Source: Colwellia piezophila ATCC BAA-637 (GTDB lineage Bacteria; Pseudomonadota; Gammaproteobacteria; Enterobacterales; Alteromonadaceae). Taken from it: a stretch of 64,000 nucleotides of DNA. The notes under the pieces were generated by a model. That model did not search any database and was not told the origin of the DNA. It worked only from the letters and a program-made list of their open reading frames with translations. The stretch lies in the NCBI RefSeq assembly GCF_000378625.1, contig NZ_KB905164.1, forward strand, positions 62,001 to 126,000, given 5' to 3'. This document shows positions 45,530-54,114 of this stretch, piece by piece; the stretch's first letter is position 1; every line of letters starts with the position of its first letter. Both the position numbers and the translations under genes were made by a program.

Positions 45530-45859
45530 CTATTTTTTTTTCGATGTTGGCCAAACAAAGGCAGCGGGCTTGGTGGCAGTCGTTTCTGCTACTGCTGTAT
45601 TCTGAGCGAGTATCCCCCTGATTAATTTTCCCGTTTCTTTATGCTTACTACAAAATGTTTTTAGGTATAAAATTTCAACTCTACTGCGTGCCCAAGGGGT
45701 TGTACGCAGAAATTTCAAACTTGATTTAAGACGCGGTTTATTAGTGAAACAACGAATATTAAGTAACTCCCCCATCTTCTCCCAACCAATTTTCTTCTCC
45801 AGTTCGGTTAGAATCTGTTCCAATTTCACGCCGTGTAGCGGATCATTACTTTTATTCAT
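45530..45859 (-). CDS. VF530-type (DUF2132) DNA-binding protein
   Basis: 109 residues. The first 70 match the VF530 family: DPLHGVKLEQILTELEKKIGW, ELLNIRCFTNKP, SSLKFLRTTPWARSRVE. Structures of the family suggest DNA binding; the physiological role is unknown. The last 35 residues (from about SKHKETGKL, with TTATKPAAF and a Lys tail) extend beyond the usual domain end and may be a low-complexity tail. Confidence 0.85.
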   Translation of the reverse strand: MNKSNDPLHGVKLEQILTELEKKIGWEKMGELLNIRCFTNKPRLKSSLKFLRTTPWARSRVEILYLKTFCSKHKETGKLIRGILAQNTAVAETTATKPAAFVWPTSKKK

Positions 45860-46701
45860 AGTCTACCTAAAATCAAAAAATAGCATTGTAACAAGTTTCC
45901 TAAATATTGACAGACTTATGCGTTTAACTCACGTAAAAGAGCACCAAGAACTTTATGGAAAATCTAATGTCCTCAGTGAGCGGTGAATTCAATGGATCGC
46001 AGCAACACATTGGCACTAACCAATTTTAGTGCCAAAAAAGTGCAACCGATTGAGGTATTCGGTTTATGATCACTTCTACCACACAGCGGTCTAAATTTCG
46101 GCTTGAATTTATCACCAAAAATAGTCAGCTTCGCCACCAAAGCGATCATAGGATATTAGTTAAGCCTTACGACAACTGATAGCCAAAAGCGGTCATTAAG
46201 CCTTTGCAAATTCATGAGCATATTTAGGGCAATATTAGCCAAAAAAACCTGCTCACTTGTGGGGCTGGTTTAAGCTCATACCAGACAGTGGTATTTCAGC
46301 TTAAAATGCTAATTGATTCCATATTGCTGTCGGTTTTTACTATCCCATTCCCTCCAACTAAGGGGCAGTTTAGATACTATTGCTGACATATAACTAATTA
46401 GTTTTATGACTTTCCTGTGAGCTTAGTTGATCTTGGTACTTCCAAGGTTATGCTCTCAACGGATATTTAGTTCTACTTTTTTATAAGCGAATTCTAATCA
46501 TAATACATTCATAAATTAAGTGACTTTGATTCGAATAAATTTGTATTGAAAGCGAGTGTATTTCTGAAGACGATTTATAAAACAATCGTTTCGTTTGCTT
46601 GTTTAAGGGTTTGAGAGTTAATATAAATAATAAGCAATTGATTATAAAAATTATTAAGCTTTGAATGCTAGCACTTATAAAATATTAACAAAGAGTTAAA
46701 A
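45860..46701. other. 842-bp gap with decayed repeats
   Basis: 46168-46197 (minus) reads AATGACCGCTTTTGGCTATCAGTTGTCGTA, shared with 49463-49495 and partly with 48515-48545. Further repeat-like pieces with ACACAGCGGTC and GCTTCGCCACCAAAG occur at about 46078-46150. No gene is recognisable. The last 100 bases should hold the promoter of the GGDEF gene. Confidence 0.4.
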
Positions 46702-47874
46702 ATGATTGATGGAACAACAGTTAAAATAATTTTTATTTTGATAACATTACAATTTTTATTTACCAGCGTATTTTTTTATGAAAAAAATCGCCATATCAAA
46801 GGTATTAAATCTTTTACATTATCTTCATTGTTTCTATTTTTTACATTCGTGATTTTAATATTTTCCTCGGTGTTATTTAATGCAGTTTACTATATTTTAA
46901 ATAACGTTTTCTTTGCTTTATCTTATTATTTAATCTGTAGGTCATTTATTGAATTGTTGAATATTCGCTCTTTTATAAAGTTTGAAAAATATTGGTTTAT
47001 TTTTACTATTCTGACTCATGCTGGATTATCAGCTTTAGAAGTAAAACCAATTATTCTGGTAGCTTACAATGAGTTTTTTATAGGAATAATTCCATTTTCC
47101 TACTTGAGTTACCTAATATCCTATAAAGTTAGATATTCTGGAATTACCGAGGAACTTACATTTTTATCGAACAGCCTACAATTCATTTTACTTGGCCATT
47201 TCATTTATCTAAGCACAATTATGTTGCCGGAATTAATACCAAATTCTTTCGCTCTAATGCAATTTATACCCGACTCATTAAATGAACAGATTAAAACAGC
47301 AAGTTTATTTTGGATTCTTTTTTGTCATATTTCTCTCCTCGTAACATTTTTAATCCTTGTCTTTAGGTTTAAAGAAATTGAGTTAAAAAAAGTGGGGGAA
47401 ACTGATTATTTGACAGGGATATATAATCGTAAAGCATTTTTTGAGAACGTATCTAATATAGCTAATCAAGAGCAGTGTTACTTTATTATGATTGATGCAG
47501 ATTATTTTAAAAAAATCAATGATAACTATGGGCATTTAGTAGGTGATGAAGCACTGAAGCATATCGCTAAAACTATTCAAGTTAATATTCATGAAGGTGA
47601 TCTCTTTGCTAGGTATGGTGGTGAAGAATTCATAATTGCTATTGCAAATACTAGCGAAGAAGAGGTAAAAATAATAGTAGAGCGTATACGTTATCAAATG
47701 GAGAAATCACCTTTGATTCATGATGAAATATCCATTCCTATAACTCTAAGCATTGGAGTTTCAAAATGTGCTGGCGTTGACAATCTAAAGGATATTGGTG
47801 AAGCAGATACTATGCTGTATCGAGCTAAGGATAATGGTCGAAATCAAGCTATTTATAGTTTCAGCAGTTCTTAA
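46702..47874 (+). CDS. membrane-bound diguanylate cyclase (GGDEF)
   Basis: 390 residues. The N-terminal 225 residues hold about seven hydrophobic segments (a 7TM-type sensor region without a known signature); the C-terminal GGDEF domain begins TDYLTGIYNRKAFF (near 234) and has the active site RYGGEEFIIAIA (near 310). It should make cyclic di-GMP from two GTP. The inhibitory I-site reads HEGD instead of RxxD, so product inhibition is probably lost. Ribosome site AAAGAG ahead of the ATG. No partner gene is adjacent. Confidence 0.9.
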   Translation: MIDGTTVKIIFILITLQFLFTSVFFYEKNRHIKGIKSFTLSSLFLFFTFVILIFSSVLFNAVYYILNNVFFALSYYLICRSFIELLNIRSFIKFEKYWFIFTILTHAGLSALEVKPIILVAYNEFFIGIIPFSYLSYLISYKVRYSGITEELTFLSNSLQFILLGHFIYLSTIMLPELIPNSFALMQFIPDSLNEQIKTASLFWILFCHISLLVTFLILVFRFKEIELKKVGETDYLTGIYNRKAFFENVSNIANQEQCYFIMIDADYFKKINDNYGHLVGDEALKHIAKTIQVNIHEGDLFARYGGEEFIIAIANTSEEEVKIIVERIRYQMEKSPLIHDEISIPITLSIGVSKCAGVDNLKDIGEADTMLYRAKDNGRNQAIYSFSSS

Positions 47875-47976
47875 ATAACCTATCCATGAAGTGTTTTACA
47901 CCTATTTCTTTGTAGACACACCTTTACTCACTATACCCTTTAGTGAAAATCAAGAGCTTACAGGTCTAAGGTTTGT

Positions 47977-48300
47977 TTATTTTTTTGAAATATGACTTTC
48001 GCTAGCTAAAACAACATGTTGATTTTTGAAACCATAACTCCCAAAAGCTATAAATTCAAATACCAAAATTATGAAAGCAATGTGATTTTTAGTTAGTATT
48101 GCATAAAAGAAAGTAGGCACTATAAAAATTAACGAACTGTACATTAAGACCCTCTCACTAATTTGATATTCAATAGTTATTTTCGTTGAGCAATGCATAC
48201 AATCGAATATTCTATCGGGAGTTATAAACATAAATTTTCTTAAAACTACGTGTTTTCCACAATTTGGACAATTCAAATTTTTAAAATTAAACTTCGACAT
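47977..48300 (-). CDS. small zinc-ribbon membrane protein
   Basis: 107 residues. The N-terminus has a four-Cys zinc ribbon (NCPNCGKHVV and FDCMHCSTK, residues 10-40), followed by two membrane segments (about 52-68 and 72-90) and a short polar tail. This layout resembles small hypothetical proteins of marine gammaproteobacteria; the function is unknown. AT-rich codons as in neighbours. Confidence 0.65.
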   Translation of the reverse strand: MSKFNFKNLNCPNCGKHVVLRKFMFITPDRIFDCMHCSTKITIEYQISERVLMYSSLIFIVPTFFYAILTKNHIAFIILVFEFIAFGSYGFKNQHVVLASESHISKK

Positions 48301-48917
48301 ATAATTAACTTGATAGTATTTAAAATATTTAAATTTAATATCACATAGTTTTAACTAATATGAAAGTATCGAATGGAATCCTACATTCATCAGGTGAATA
48401 TATTTACCTTCAAAATCAATGGCTTACCACTATAATCACAAGCTTAATTACTAACAACCAGTTTTGATACTGGGTAAGCCTTTCAATAGTACTTTTCAGT
48501 ACCTGAGATTGTCTACTATTTAGCGATCAGTTGACCTAAAGAATAACCGATTGCTACCGTCTTCAATGCACCTTGAAGTCATCTCAATGCGATTTCGTGA
48601 CTGGCGGCAATGGTGGCATTTTTGCCAGTCATGCTATCCGATTAATTGGCAATATTTATAGTCAAATAATACATATTTATATCTATGTGGAACGTCCGAT
48701 TTCGTATCTAAGTGAACATAAAATTGGATTACGTTAACCGATTGTTTAGGTCAGGTTATCGCTAAAAGCAGGCGTTTTGAATGCATTACAAAAGCTAACT
48801 ACCATCACAATACATTATATTTTAATTCATAAACAGGCTATTAGTTATTGAAATATGTTATAAAAAACAATCACGAAACATGTAAAAAATATTTTTTAAC
48901 TTTATCTATGAAAAACA
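48301..48917. other. 617-bp gap with degenerate repeats
   Basis: 48515-48560 holds GCGATCAGTTGACCTAAAG and AATAACCGATTGCTACC (matched at 49470-49512), and 48566-48695 is the 130-bp repeat copy 2. The final 150 bases are AT-rich upstream sequence of the broken secreted-protein gene. Confidence 0.4.
48566..48695 (+). repeat. degenerate 130-bp dispersed repeat, copy 2
   Basis: Partner of 45281-45411, same orientation. It is followed by GTATCTAAGTGAAC, a string that recurs at about 49280-49295 (CGTATCTAAGTGAACG), so a further piece of the element lies there. Confidence 0.65.
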
Positions 48918-49148
48918 ATGAAAAAATTAATCCCTTTCACGTTACTTGCAGCATCAACATTCACATTATCCGCTAATGCTTGAGAACTAATGTCAAAATT
49001 AACTTCTGAAGGCTTTGAAGTTAAAACTTCTTTTTCAATGAAGGATGGCACCCCAACAATAGTGCTTCAAAAAGAGGGCATGGTCTATCTTTGTAATGTT
49101 AAGGCAGCAGGTTATTCATATAAGTGGACTTGTATACCTGTCAAATAA
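48918..49148 (+). pseudogene. small secreted protein gene with an in-frame TGA
   Basis: ATG at 48918 gives a clean signal peptide, MKKLIPFTLLAASTFTLSANA (cleavage after ANA), but codon 22 is TGA (48981-48983). Beyond it the frame stays open for 54 codons with coherent sequence (ELMSKLTSEGFEVKTSFSMK, KEGMVYLCNVKAAG, YSYKWTCIPVK) to TAA at 49146-49148. A mature peptide of about 55 residues with two Cys would result without the stop. Most likely a recent nonsense mutation; readthrough cannot be excluded. The family is not recognised. Confidence 0.65.
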
Positions 49149-49750
49149 TTTTACTTATAGATTTATCTTGGCACATCTGTGACCATCGCCATCAAAAAGC
49201 GTTGCTCACTGGAATAATTTAATATTTTATAAACTAATGTTTGAAACCATTACATCTTAGATGACTACCACAAACTATATTCGTATCTAAGTGAACGTTT
49301 GGCGGGATGATTTTCACTCGTAAGTTTTTATCGGAAAATAGTTAACAGTGAGCCTTCCAAGAAGAATCTTTACAGGCGGCTTTGAGCGAAAACTTGCCCG
49401 ATAAATATGCAAGGAATTTCAGTAAGTATTGCCCAAATATAATCGTGGTTTCACACAAGCTCAATGACCGCTTATGGCTATCAGTTGACCTAACGAACAA
49501 CCGATAGCTAACTTCCCCTTTGCGCACCAAGAAGTCGTTAACAAAATAGCTACTTCATTTGGAATTCACTAATTTATTAAAGCGAATTGTTAAGGGCAGT
49601 AGCTACCACACTGCGGTCATTAGGCTTAAACTGTAAAAACAGGGTTTGGATTAGATTTTGTACCAACGCCTTGCATCAGGGGGCGGGGTAAGATCAAAGT
49701 CCCTTGGATGCTTTTGTTATTTATATAAGACATTACACAAGTGTATTTTA
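49149..49750. other. 602-bp gap with degenerate repeats
   Basis: 49463-49512 reads AATGACCGCTTATGGCTATCAG followed by TTGACCTAACGAACAACCGATAGCTA, the best-preserved copy of the dispersed repeat. 49600-49625 (CTACCACACTGCGGTCATTAG) resembles 46075-46090 and 46190-46200. No gene is recognisable. Confidence 0.4.
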
Positions 49751-50188
49751 TCATTTTTTATATGTATGTGCATCAATTTGATATTGAGCGATAATTTGTG
49801 CCTTGATTTTAGTCGATGAATTATGCGGATGATAGTTAACCTGAACAATTTTCTTACCATGATTTTTTAAATATTCTTCTACACCCTTATTATGAGGTTT
49901 TCTCCCCCAGTCTTCGCCAATCACAAAGATATCAGCCTTAACTTCCTTACAAACAGCGATATAATCAAGTTCATGGTAGGGAAGTGCTATATCCACACAG
50001 TCTAGAGCAAGAAGCATTTGTATACGTTGCTCAAGAGGAATAACCGGAACATTAGGCTTATACAATTTAACAACTTCGTCAGAGGCAACACCAACGGCAA
50101 CTGTATCACCTAAGCTCGCGCAGTATTCCAACAAGGCAAGGTGACCAACATGCAATAAATCAAATGTACCGACTGTATAAACAACCAT
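49751..50188 (-). CDS. glycerol-3-phosphate cytidylyltransferase-like nucleotidyltransferase (TagD type)
   Basis: 145 residues, HIGH-superfamily cytidylyltransferase that would transfer CMP to a sugar- or glycerol-phosphate. Motifs: YTVGTFDLLHVGHLALLEY (HxGH, residues 4-22), ALDCVDIALPYHE, DIFVIGEDWGRK, and HNSSTKIKAQI in place of the RTEGISTT signature (near 122-132), keeping the basic residue and hydroxyls. Usual length for TagD. It stands alone in an eroding region, so it may be a remnant of a cell-surface polymer cluster. Confidence 0.85.
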   Translation of the reverse strand: MVVYTVGTFDLLHVGHLALLEYCASLGDTVAVGVASDEVVKLYKPNVPVIPLEQRIQMLLALDCVDIALPYHELDYIAVCKEVKADIFVIGEDWGRKPHNKGVEEYLKNHGKKIVQVNYHPHNSSTKIKAQIIAQYQIDAHTYKK

Positions 50189-50276
50189 TCTCTTATAATC
50201 CTATGATAGTAATAATTTCGCAGCCAAGATAGCACACTTCAAATTAAGTATAACTGAATAATTACAAGGAACCAGA

Positions 50277-50800
50277 ATTACAACAGAAACTCAGCAGCCA
50301 ACCATACTCTCTTATGTAAAGGTTCTTCCCAACCTTTGCTCTCTTGCAGGTCTGGCTTGTACAGTACTTGGTCTTAAAGTTGTAATGGGAAACACTAAGG
50401 TAAAAGAAGAGCGTGAGACTGCCATTGGCAGAATGTGTGTGGCTGTTTTTGGTGAAGGCTTTAAAGGCTTTAACATTGCACACCTAGTAACGACTGATGG
50501 CATTGGTGTTGAAATGTTTGAAATGAAAGAGCGTCAAGAACGTCAAGAACGTCAAGAAGTTGATTTCACACGCCTTGGTATATTCCACTTCTGTCTTCAA
50601 ACAGATGACCACTTCACTTCGAAGGTGCTATTGCACGTACTGAACAATATGGTGGTAAAGTGCGTATGGACATTATGCGCTACCACCCAGAAGACGACAG
50701 TAAGCAAGCAAAAATGGTTTACTTAGAAGACCCGTTTGGCAATTTATTTGAGCTTTACTCGCACTCTTATGAAGAAACTTACGCTTCTGATTACGAGTAA
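50277..50800 (+). pseudogene. VOC/glyoxalase-family pseudogene
   Basis: The frame starts at ATT (50277-50279), 7 bases after AAGGA, exactly where an ATG would be expected (ATTACAACAGAAACTCAG). It reads PTILSYVKVLPNL, LGLKVVMGNTKV, AVFGEGFKGFNIAHLVTT and GIGVEMFEM, then a 9-bp tandem repeat (CGTCAAGAA three times, 50532-50558), then FTRLGIFHFCLQTDDHF. Near 50612-50621 the frame shifts; the other frame continues EGAIARTEQYGGKVRMDIM, MVYLEDPFGNLFELYSHSYEE to a TAA at 50798. So the start is lost and there is at least one frameshift. Confidence 0.8.
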
Positions 50801-51165
50801 TATATTTAACGTAAACAAGTTAAACGAATTATTTGAAGGCTACCTAATGGTGGCCTTTTTGTATATGGCAATAATAGAATAGTAACTCTGGCTATGTTTA
50901 TAGAGATATCAGTAAAGTATTCTAAGTCGCTGTATGCTCCAGAGCGTGTATGGACTCGACGTATTTTACAATATGCCTTTTCATAACTACGCTCCTTTGT
51001 ATTAAGGATAGCGTTGCATTCACCAATTGAACTCAAGCCACAAAGCCGACCTAATTTAGACTCGTATTTATTACAGTAAATAGTCCGCTTCACCACCAAA
51101 GAAGTCAGTCGCATTGGAATGACTTAAAAGTGCAACATAACAGAAGTTATAAATCGAAAACTCTA
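50801..51165. other. intergenic stretch with a repeat remnant
   Basis: 51085-51130 (CCGCTTCACCACCAAAGAAGTCAGTCGCATTGGAATGAC) resembles the dispersed repeat pieces around 46130 and 45290. The rest shows no reliable gene; the minus-strand frame over 50806-51114 has no recognisable similarity and I do not call it. Confidence 0.35.
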
Positions 51166-51394
51166 TCACTTATCATAGTCCGGTGTTAGATCCGCTAGCA
51201 AACATAGGCGAACGTTGTCAGTTATGCGGAATTAGCATGTATCATCATTAGCATCGTGGCCGATGTTGTAAGTCAGGTGGGGCTGGCACAGATACTTTGC
51301 TGCACAGGGATTTCTTTAGGATGGTTATTGTTGGGGTTGAGTTTGTTGTTTTGGAGTTTGAATTGAAGTCGTTAGACTTGGTTGTGTTTGTCAT
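51166..51394 (-). pseudogene. decayed small protein gene
   Basis: ATG at 51392-51394 behind AAGGA (minus strand) gives a Thr/Asn/Ser/Lys-rich start MTNTTKSNDFNSNSK and reaches LKKSLCSKVSV before ending at 51248. A neighbouring frame then reads LTYNIGHDANDDTC, stop, FRITDNVR to TGA at 51166. The two parts look like one former small gene with a frameshift and a stop. I recall similar short Thr/Lys-rich proteins with a LTYHIGHD-like core in marine gammaproteobacteria, but this is from memory only. Confidence 0.35.
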
Positions 51395-51764
51395 GGGGTA
51401 TTCCTTTTAGATTATGGATGTTGTTCTCCATATAAGATACCCATATTGGCTCGTTGGAGATGGTTGTGCGAACAAGGCTGAGCTATTTCATCAGCCGACG
51501 CGAGCGAGTTAGAGAAAAAGGTATGCGTAAGTTCTAGTCAATTTAAGAAGCTCAACGATTCCTAAGCGCACATACTGAGGTAAACAGCTTAGTCAATCTT
51601 GGACGTCATTTCTGCCTGCCAATAATTATAAAATGTTCAGAGATCGTGCCTTTACATCTTGGGAAAGTGTAGTGGCAGTTTGAGGCTTCACAAAGATTGG
51701 ACATTTGAATTCTCCGGAGTTAACTTGTCAACAGCATAAATCAACAACAAAGTAAGATTTAAAA
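51395..51764. other. 370-bp gap ahead of the AraC gene
   Basis: No repeat, hairpin or gene that I can support. It should hold the promoter of the AraC-type regulator. Confidence 0.3.
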
Positions 51765-52766
51765 ATGTCTAAATCACATATCGCTCAAGTTGGGTTTTTA
51801 ATGCCTGTAATATCTGATTTGATGGATTCAGGAGTAAATGTTGAACGTCTGTTAATAACATCTGGCTTAGATAGGTTTAAGTTAAATGATCCTAACTTCT
51901 ATGTACCTGTTGAGTTTATGTACAAGTTCTTTGATCAAGTCCACCGTCAACAAGGTATTGATGAATTGGCAGTGCAATTTTCAGAAAGTATTGAATTAGC
52001 TACCTTATCGCAATGGGGAGAATTAGTTGCTCTTGCACCTGATCTTTTATCTGCTTTTCAATTTGGCGTTAAAAATAATGGTGTAATTTTAAGTAACCAG
52101 CAATTGGATTTAGAAATTAATGGAGCCATTACAACCTTCCAACAACGTTTTACTGATAGCTCAAGCTTTGGTAGAGATCAAACTGAACACCTTGCTTTTT
52201 CATTGTTGATAAGAAGTGTCCAGTTAGCTACAGGGGGTAATTGGGCTCCATTAGAGATACATTTTCAAAGCAGTACCATGCCTAATATAGAGTCGTTATT
52301 TCCTTCGGGCTGGAATGCAAAAATTGTCTTAGGACAACCCGCAACGGCAATAAAATTTCCAACGTCTTTGCTGACAAAGCCTATGTCAGGAGCGGGCCTA
52401 TCTTCTCATCTGTCAAATAATTTCCCCGGAACAGGTTCGTTGTCATCGAGAATTGAGAGATTGTTAGATTCAAAACATGATTATTTACATATGAATGCGG
52501 GCTTGATTACGGACATGACAAGTTTATCCACACGCACTTTACAGCGAAACCTAGCCGAAGAGGGGGAATCCATGTCGAGTATTATCGATAAGTGGCGTTT
52601 AAAAAAGTCTTTGGAGATGTTAGCAATACCAAATATTTATATAAAAGAAATTAGTGAATTCTTAGGTTACAACGATGTTTCAAATTTTAATCGTGCTTTT
52701 CGTCGTTGGACTAACACTACACCTTGTGACTATCGCGAAGGCTTATCGAAAGATATTAGTATTTGA
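51765..52766 (+). CDS. AraC-family transcriptional regulator (OruR-like)
   Basis: 333 residues. An N-terminal arabinose-binding-like domain (about 15-190, Pfam Arabinose_bd style: FLMPVISDLMDSGVNVERLL) is followed by a C-terminal AraC double helix-turn-helix (about 235-325) with TDMTSLSTRTLQRNLAEEGESM and the signature IKEISEFLGYNDVSNFNRAFRRWTNTTPCDYR. Members often regulate amino-acid or lipid catabolism genes. No obvious target operon is adjacent; the next gene follows by about 115 bp in the same direction. Confidence 0.9.
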   Translation: MSKSHIAQVGFLMPVISDLMDSGVNVERLLITSGLDRFKLNDPNFYVPVEFMYKFFDQVHRQQGIDELAVQFSESIELATLSQWGELVALAPDLLSAFQFGVKNNGVILSNQQLDLEINGAITTFQQRFTDSSSFGRDQTEHLAFSLLIRSVQLATGGNWAPLEIHFQSSTMPNIESLFPSGWNAKIVLGQPATAIKFPTSLLTKPMSGAGLSSHLSNNFPGTGSLSSRIERLLDSKHDYLHMNAGLITDMTSLSTRTLQRNLAEEGESMSSIIDKWRLKKSLEMLAIPNIYIKEISEFLGYNDVSNFNRAFRRWTNTTPCDYREGLSKDISI

Positions 52767-52882
52767 GTTAACCAGATGGCGCAAAATGACCATTTCTTTT
52801 CAAGTTATCTAACACTACCATCACTAACTTGTGTGACTATTTCGCTCCACACCTTTTAATAGACTTAAAAACAAAGGAATGT

Positions 52883-53284
52883 ATGATGCTTCATCGTTTA
52901 AGTTTTGCTGTAATTAATTCTCTTTCAAAGGATATGTTAGAATTAATAATTGATAAAAACATCTTGGTTAGCATTGAAATGGTGGAAGAATTTGATGACT
53001 ATATCGAACAAAACTTTCAGCATAGTATTGGTATATTAATTAATAAAATTAATGACTATAAATACAGCTTTGAAGCTAAGTTGGTGCTTGGCTCCTCACC
53101 ACTAATTCAAGCTATAGCTATTTTAAATTACTACACAGCGGGAGCGTCTGATACGAAAAATATTGAACGATTACGAGAGTTAGACAAGCTTAATATGAAA
53201 ATATTTTCGGGTTTAGAATTTGATCGAGCTCAAGCCATTGACTGGCTTACTACAGAGTTAAGTGTGACTACGCAAAATGTTTAA
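52883..53284 (+). CDS. small protein of unknown function, possibly STAS-like
   Basis: 133 residues from the ATG at 52883, chosen because AAAGGAAT lies just upstream (the frame is open to 52829). Pattern: strand HRLSFAVINSLSKDMLELIIDKNI, helix MVEEFDDYIEQNF, strand SIGILINKINDYKYSF, helix and strand ending IDWLTTEL. This alternation recalls small STAS/SpoIIAA-like proteins that accompany signalling genes, and the next gene is a receiver protein. The family is not confirmed. Confidence 0.65.
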   Translation: MMLHRLSFAVINSLSKDMLELIIDKNILVSIEMVEEFDDYIEQNFQHSIGILINKINDYKYSFEAKLVLGSSPLIQAIAILNYYTAGASDTKNIERLRELDKLNMKIFSGLEFDRAQAIDWLTTELSVTTQNV

Positions 53285-53494
53285 AGTTACCCTTTAAGGC
53301 TCACTTTCACCACAAAACAGACTAAATTTATTTGCTTAAATCATTCAAACAAATCTAATTTATGAAACAGCGGTAACACCTTTTCATTTCATTTCATATA
53401 CTATGATTGGCAGAAGATGAAGATCTTTATTTTTTTTAATATAGATATCTTAGTTCACATTACATTTATCGAAAATAACAAAGGGCTAAGTATC

Positions 53495-53857
53495 ATGGGT
53501 AAACTGATTCTAGTGGTCGACGATTCTAGAGCAATGCGCTACATACTAACGGTCAATTTAGAGTCCTTTGGATACAATGTTGTAGAAGCTGAAGATGGCT
53601 TAGATGGGCTATCTAAAGCAAGAATTAATAAATTTGACTTAATTATTACTGATATAAACATGCCAAACATGAATGGCTATGAACTGATTAAATGTCTTAG
53701 AGTTGAAAAAAAACATCAATATATTCCAATATTAGCCACCTCAATAGAGAGTTGCGCTACAGCGAAGAAGCAAGGGAAAGAAGCAGGAGTAACAGGTTGG
53801 ATAGTTAAGCCTTTTGATCCTGCCAAGCTTGAAGTCACGGTAAAAAGAGTGCTTTAA
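53495..53857 (+). CDS. CheY-like single-domain response regulator
   Basis: 120 residues from the ATG at 53495 (an upstream ATG at 53417 would add 26 unlikely hydrophobic residues). Receiver fold with the acidic pair in ILVVDDSRAMRYIL (residues 5-18), phospho-accepting Asp in LIITDINMPNMNGYEL (near 52), Thr/Ser switch in ILATSIES and the conserved Lys in GWIVKPFDPAKL (near 104). No output domain and no adjacent histidine kinase, so the signal source must lie elsewhere. Confidence 0.92.
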   Translation: MGKLILVVDDSRAMRYILTVNLESFGYNVVEAEDGLDGLSKARINKFDLIITDINMPNMNGYELIKCLRVEKKHQYIPILATSIESCATAKKQGKEAGVTGWIVKPFDPAKLEVTVKRVL

Positions 53858-54114
53858 CCTAAGCTAGTTTTTTATTTGCAGAATTTCTATTACTAAATGT
53901 CAGCAAGCAGCCATTAAGCTCAGGTGGGAAAGAGCCTTTCGAGAGTATCATTCCTTAATTAATTATATCATGACACTGTACTCGAGTAATAATTCAAAAT
54001 TGGAAATGGAACAAAAGGGCTGCAAAAGTTTTTCTCTTCGATACGATAGATAAACCACAGGCTACTCGTCTGATTTATCGATAATTCCTTAGTTTTTAGT
54101 TTTTAACTTAGAGG

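Noticed and set aside
49342-49530. 62-codon minus-strand frame
   Set aside because: It lies across a degenerate repeat copy (49463-49512), so the frame is most likely accidental.
50806-51114. 102-codon minus-strand frame in the gap after the VOC pseudogene
   Set aside because: No recognisable motif, many Arg/Cys/Tyr in shadow-like pattern, overlaps a repeat remnant, and no ribosome site.
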